Shown here in pieces: positions 8,001 through 9,049 of a DNA stretch of 9,049 bases. The notes under the pieces were generated by a model that saw only the letters and a program-made list of their open reading frames with translations, was not told where the DNA came from and did not search any database. The first letter of the stretch is position 1. Each line of letters begins with the position of its first letter. Position numbers and translations under genes: made by a program. Source of the stretch: Promethearchaeota archaeon (GTDB taxonomy: Archaea; Asgardarchaeota; Lokiarchaeia; Sigynarchaeales; SOKP01); contig JAHPYY010000081.1 of the NCBI GenBank assembly GCA_019058515.1, forward strand, positions 1-9,049. Reading direction: 5' to 3'.

Positions 8001-9023
8001 TCAAAATACTTACGGGACTTTAACGGAAGACTTTTAAAGCCAGAACCTCAGAAACATTTTAGAAGGATAAAAAAGAGCTATGAATTATTCAGCTCGATTC
8101 AAGGTAGCGAAACAGAATATCGAGTTCTCTCGATTCTAAGCATTATCGCCAAAAAAATAAACCTCACTAAACAAGTTCGAATTAATGCTGCATATTTTTA
8201 CAAGAAAATTTTGGCAGCAGAAGGTAAATTTCATACTAATATAACCACTCTAGCATATTGCGTTTATGAAGCTAAAAAATTGGAAAAGCAAAACGCTCCT
8301 ATTAATATTGAAGAAATTGCTGAGGCGTTTAGAGGGCACGCCCATAGAGTTACATCGCGCTTGATTCTTAGACGAGGTTTGGATTATGGGCATCACATTA
8401 AACAGATATTAAAAAGCAAAAATAAAAATAAAAAAGTAAATAGGAATTCTTCTCTAAATTATTTTGAGCGTCTGATTAGCAATATAGCTAATAAAACTTC
8501 TCTTAAAGATCGCCTAAAAATGAAAGAGAATTCGTGGTCTGTATCTCATTATGTAATGCAATTAAAAAGAAAAAGCTTTGATGTTTATAGAGCGTTACCC
8601 ATTTTATTATCAGGAGGCCGTAACCCATTTATACTAGCAGGTGCTATAATTTATCTTGCTGACAAATTATTGGCAAAAGAGCACCATCATAAATCAATTT
8701 TAACTCAAAAAATAATAGCTAAGGCAACTAACATTACGGAATATTCAATAAGAGACCACTATGTAAATTTCTTAAAACCGTTATTTGCAAAAAACTTACT
8801 TAATAGTAGATGGGTAAAAAGCAGACTTAAAGAAGAGCAAATCGACTTTATCAAAAAATGTTATTCAAAGAATCCTTATATAAACGGTAGAGAGATCAAA
8901 ATTGCCTATCCGAAGTTTGAGGTGACAGTTGAAACTATAAACAGGTATCTGTGCAGGTGGAGGTTAGTTGATAACCCATCACTGAAAAACCTGTATAAAT
9001 TAGCTTATAAGATCGCGTCTTAA
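2031..9023 (+). CDS. Giant repeat-array protein fused to a complete TFB
   Basis: This 2330-residue protein ends in a recognisable archaeal transcription factor B. Residues 1921-1941 form a zinc ribbon (C1921, C1924, C1938, C1941). Residues 1950-1995 are a reader/linker-like stretch with GGLGSFIDY at 1980-1988, similar to the B-reader GLsT.I.W segment. Residues ~2010-2122 and ~2140-2252 are two cyclin folds, the second with GRNPFILAGAIIYLA (2196-2210) and a helix-turn-helix after TQKIIAKA. Residues ~2265-2312 add a further HTH-like tail. TFB is normally about 300 residues; here ~1900 precede it, built from two-level repeats. TFB recruits RNA polymerase to TBP-bound promoters. The array may add DNA reading or scaffolding, which is inference. 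The start is TTG 2031, since the frame closes at TAG 2019 and lacks an early ATG. The array is lysine-rich and basic, has no signal peptide or membrane segment, and I see no catalytic motif. No interruption occurs over 7 kb, so selection has kept it open. I know no named family with this layout. Confidence 0.88.
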   Translation: MAALTEIEEVSLTRQNLGKEKIDFSSEFSKRIKKEVNRILNSSDSESLEETLASSKQYVDLITKRINSPYFKFLQVFFACPGKKALFYRENLPYRTDLSTIELYLYNIGEHFEFDKLVKEDFKICYSESYVQEWIRDIIKIGDFEILKRHYKIKNRELPSTLTEFVKYVENIKGSKWGVRNLSITADLDSMGKVELEGALLKELVALNLLIPPQKSEDLFFTKLTQGFKLNGYDRILFLLEHEETHSLMKDYLRYFRIFATSHGWSLIGKPAGYLLKEFKTFKNQKKSFNNFWLQKQDSAGVTCDPQKVEQWYNDLERYKDVLTLKGAYDKLGVKIPKWDVFMLSLEKYKLRTEIVKTCASDFIEYGSFDKIKRSKLTEGSIFPKAYKRFLDKIKDLKGKEYANWKRHNSKIYVSKNQLKTNIHLSRFLCKMLLSKLACLSKEDFRNEISEEIFSNQNVETERLRFLLSQPETKDIVLNYLEALRLLVISSGTAFLEWPDYKLKLKVSLYTKFAAHSKIINLIFTNFYNSEKKIPDEQLFNVSIGKCGTNSIKSVKTQFITYRRPILQKWEGYFTKLKGFLNAKKFFSEKDIPFPDWRTFILNLERHIKISDWMQKYVELGSFHDVREFFNAKQEDFPSSELTFDKKLSNYMGRYQYKKWRKYNENLIPDSLTKPFGCVNLSVSRLICTVLLESHPFISEKEIISDLLESSCLNLSARFKYLISQSVISKSILQYIQNLRILRILYGESIRKWSLNILQKKLTILVLTESFRSKVMVIADRYPKVKPKEIMVVFPEKEIERVYEYLYEYRNSKDRCRSNRLEQSIGYDEKQIEKWIKDFYKFGTYGKLKAYYGKNNFYIAGTIARFEKLLKIYFGPVKFEDWRSKNYFFNIDHKTNTFYKFNPGVCKLLCREIFSVIPSIPNKRYIETIEHYIKKHQLRRLSFLIKNPETRDQVIEQLIILRNVVEWKGEGVLSYSSGELSDKFSYVRKTYKDNRLAIRLVECGFISKKSVQWFKDFSQSRDFFIFKKRYTKENQEVPNWKKLMGSICKIQLQKRLINENNIARLCRKTINAPFRQSEYLNSILLYLRKSESGRLFQVFPKKQIFNLLKKEFFPFRDFVINKGWGLLNLTNSQLIRDYKVFAELKQALKGFDSAGSEKKSSEYNCKIVSDWVEDIKKYGSVVALQKAYDDAGKKIPDLFTFKWNVQNIDILISKLANDFISHGSFLELKTAFRKKGQPFPETMTEFFNLIKKIKGSNFKKWKRYNTKLELDWENNSLSESNLFAARKLCKIFLSFSPWLEEEVFLSLVNKEILEERADDARFERIRFLLSQPKSNEIVSKYFCKLWCLVKSEGETALTFSDEKFKEKLQALDNRNIIKIERNFSWKNDLTRFKYPIVEKWFMDFKKYGGYYGLRKEYIKRGLHVPAWKDLMISLDKHRELTTWMDLLIRLGDYNSVKDFFIERRIEFPKTELDFKLILKKYLGVRFFTNWVKRNENIATGKLPIINNLRLAKNLCGIILKIPPFISEQEFLAQFENRVEEVDSERFLYLYKKNRGNEVVYSYLKTLRTLVLCYGSKTLEWSQETLRKRICLVNETNQYACQIYCLVDRFPNITTDDILVLFPNLCRKTITNCICERKEQFTLQTKERGDNFANALGYNEALVEKWIDLFYVVGKMGDVIKIYKRVNRTLLNSFKLGKRIGSLRRYLKIYFGEEKFTEWKEYNYNFTIDFKNNQFKKFNAEVARILCNEILSIRFDVSEKDFAKIMEEKIQTHKFLRLLFLLKNNATREITLNYLSNLREVVKLKGEEVGALAKVPLRDSINHAKDYQDVNRSIRNTQEIANGERLAEQWYYDLIKIGDYFKLKKRYEKKGKFLPNWKTFMYYVSEFSKKKKAEKRRNAITRLKERKNNQSIFEKNGDPKICPECGSNNINLINFESICTKCGVCIGEKYGDSTFLMADAKARSTEAKQYVALGNRTDYVGGLGSFIDYEKSKYLRDFNGRLLKPEPQKHFRRIKKSYELFSSIQGSETEYRVLSILSIIAKKINLTKQVRINAAYFYKKILAAEGKFHTNITTLAYCVYEAKKLEKQNAPINIEEIAEAFRGHAHRVTSRLILRRGLDYGHHIKQILKSKNKNKKVNRNSSLNYFERLISNIANKTSLKDRLKMKENSWSVSHYVMQLKRKSFDVYRALPILLSGGRNPFILAGAIIYLADKLLAKEHHHKSILTQKIIAKATNITEYSIRDHYVNFLKPLFAKNLLNSRWVKSRLKEEQIDFIKKCYSKNPYINGREIKIAYPKFEVTVETINRYLCRWRLVDNPSLKNLYKLAYKIAS
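2421..5058 (+). repeat. Protein-level repeat block I (units 1-4) in the giant gene
   Basis: Residues ~131-1009 contain four units. The Trp anchors are at residues 134, 312, 570 and 835, each in a W-x2-D-type motif. A unit has up to three parts. Alpha (~45 residues) follows W..D...yG...Lk..Y...g..iP.W..Fm..L. Beta (~50) follows lGsf..lk.fF......FP....F......G...fxxWkr.N. Gamma (~90, helical) has LC..iL, then E..f, ER.rfLl..pe, YL..LR.lv..G and a closing L.w..  L. A short HTH-like segment (~795-826, RYPKVKPKEIMVVF) follows gamma 3. Unit 1 lacks alpha, and unit 4 seems to carry only beta and gamma. Boundaries are approximate. Confidence 0.75.
5059..7566 (+). repeat. Protein-level repeat block II (units 5-8) in the giant gene
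   Basis: Residues ~1010-1845 repeat block I. The Trp anchors are at 1013, 1171, 1400 and 1665, plus a terminal alpha unit with W1849. Corresponding anchors 570/1400 and 835/1665 are both exactly 830 residues apart. Unit 8 mirrors unit 4 most closely: LKIYFG, then KF..W, then the N..F.ID..  N.F.KFN segment. Unit 6 mirrors unit 2 (R.RFLLSQP). Unit 5 mirrors unit 1 over GW.L through DSAG but has lost its beta part. The HTH-like segment after gamma 7 (RFPNITTDDILVLF) mirrors that after gamma 3. DNA identity is patchy, so the duplication is old. Confidence 0.75.
7779..9023 (+). other. TFB domain region of the giant protein
   Basis: This segment alone encodes a protein of TFB size (~410 residues, including an HTH-like C-terminal extension). 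It has zinc ribbon, reader/linker and two cyclin folds in canonical order. The loop between the Cys pairs is 13 residues, close to ordinary TFB. A basic stretch (~1895-1915) links it to the last repeat. No ATG with promoter marks an internal start, so it appears to be made only as part of the fusion. Confidence 0.85.
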
Positions 9024-9037
9024 AGAGGATGTAAGAT

Positions 9038-9049
9038 ATGGATTACAAC
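9038..9049 (+). CDS. Start of the next gene (partial, 4 codons)
   Basis: ATG 9038 follows the giant gene's TAA by 14 bases and is preceded by GAGG (9025-9028) with 9 bases of spacing, a plausible Shine-Dalgarno sequence. With no room for a promoter, it is probably the second gene of the giant gene's operon. Only MDYN is visible. Confidence 0.45.

Noticed and set aside
1..9049. CRISPR array, tRNA, rRNA, insertion sequence or integrase
   Set aside because: No short spaced direct repeats, cloverleaf, rRNA-like tract, terminal inverted repeats with a transposase, or recombinase motifs were seen. The large repeats are protein-coding and diverged.

Overview
The window is archaeal DNA, AT-rich by eye. 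Genes sit about 25-30 bases downstream of TTTATATA-type TATA boxes, mostly without a Shine-Dalgarno leader, and two proteins carry domains of the archaeal/eukaryotic general transcription factor TFB/TFIIB. A NusA-like KH protein fits the same assignment. Nothing identifies the lineage or shows whether this is chromosome, plasmid or virus. No integrase, replication gene, tRNA, rRNA or CRISPR array is visible.

Layout: (1) 1-77, the 5' end of an unknown minus-strand gene. (2) 173-757, a small TFB-like protein with two cyclin folds and no zinc ribbon. (3) 758-891, a short gap with an oligo-T tract and a strong plus-strand TATA box that has no obvious gene. (4) 892-1515, a minus-strand NusA-like KH protein. 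(5) 1516-2030, a regulatory and small-gene region. It holds divergent TATA boxes, an inverted repeat, a 71-codon zinc-finger-like gene interrupted by a -1 frameshift exactly at A AAA AAG, another TATA box, and an 18-codon hydrophobic peptide. (6) 2031-9023, one 2330-codon gene that fills the rest. (7) 9038-9049, the first four codons of a likely co-transcribed next gene.

The giant gene is the main discovery. Its last ~400 residues are a complete TFB: C-x2-C/C-x2-C zinc ribbon, reader/linker region and two cyclin folds, followed by an extra helix-turn-helix-like tail. The preceding ~1900 residues are a two-level internal repeat. Nine Trp-centred motifs are each tied to a recurring helical domain, and a block of four units is repeated with a period near 830 residues. 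I do not know this architecture from any described family.

Together the window encodes four candidate nucleic-acid-binding or transcription proteins: two TFB derivatives, a NusA-like protein and a small zinc-finger-like protein. Several have their own promoters. A reasonable inference is a dedicated transcription-control cassette that redirects the archaeal RNA polymerase, perhaps to an element's own promoters, with the repeat array acting as a DNA-reading or scaffold arm. The domain calls rest on sequence; this function is a hypothesis.
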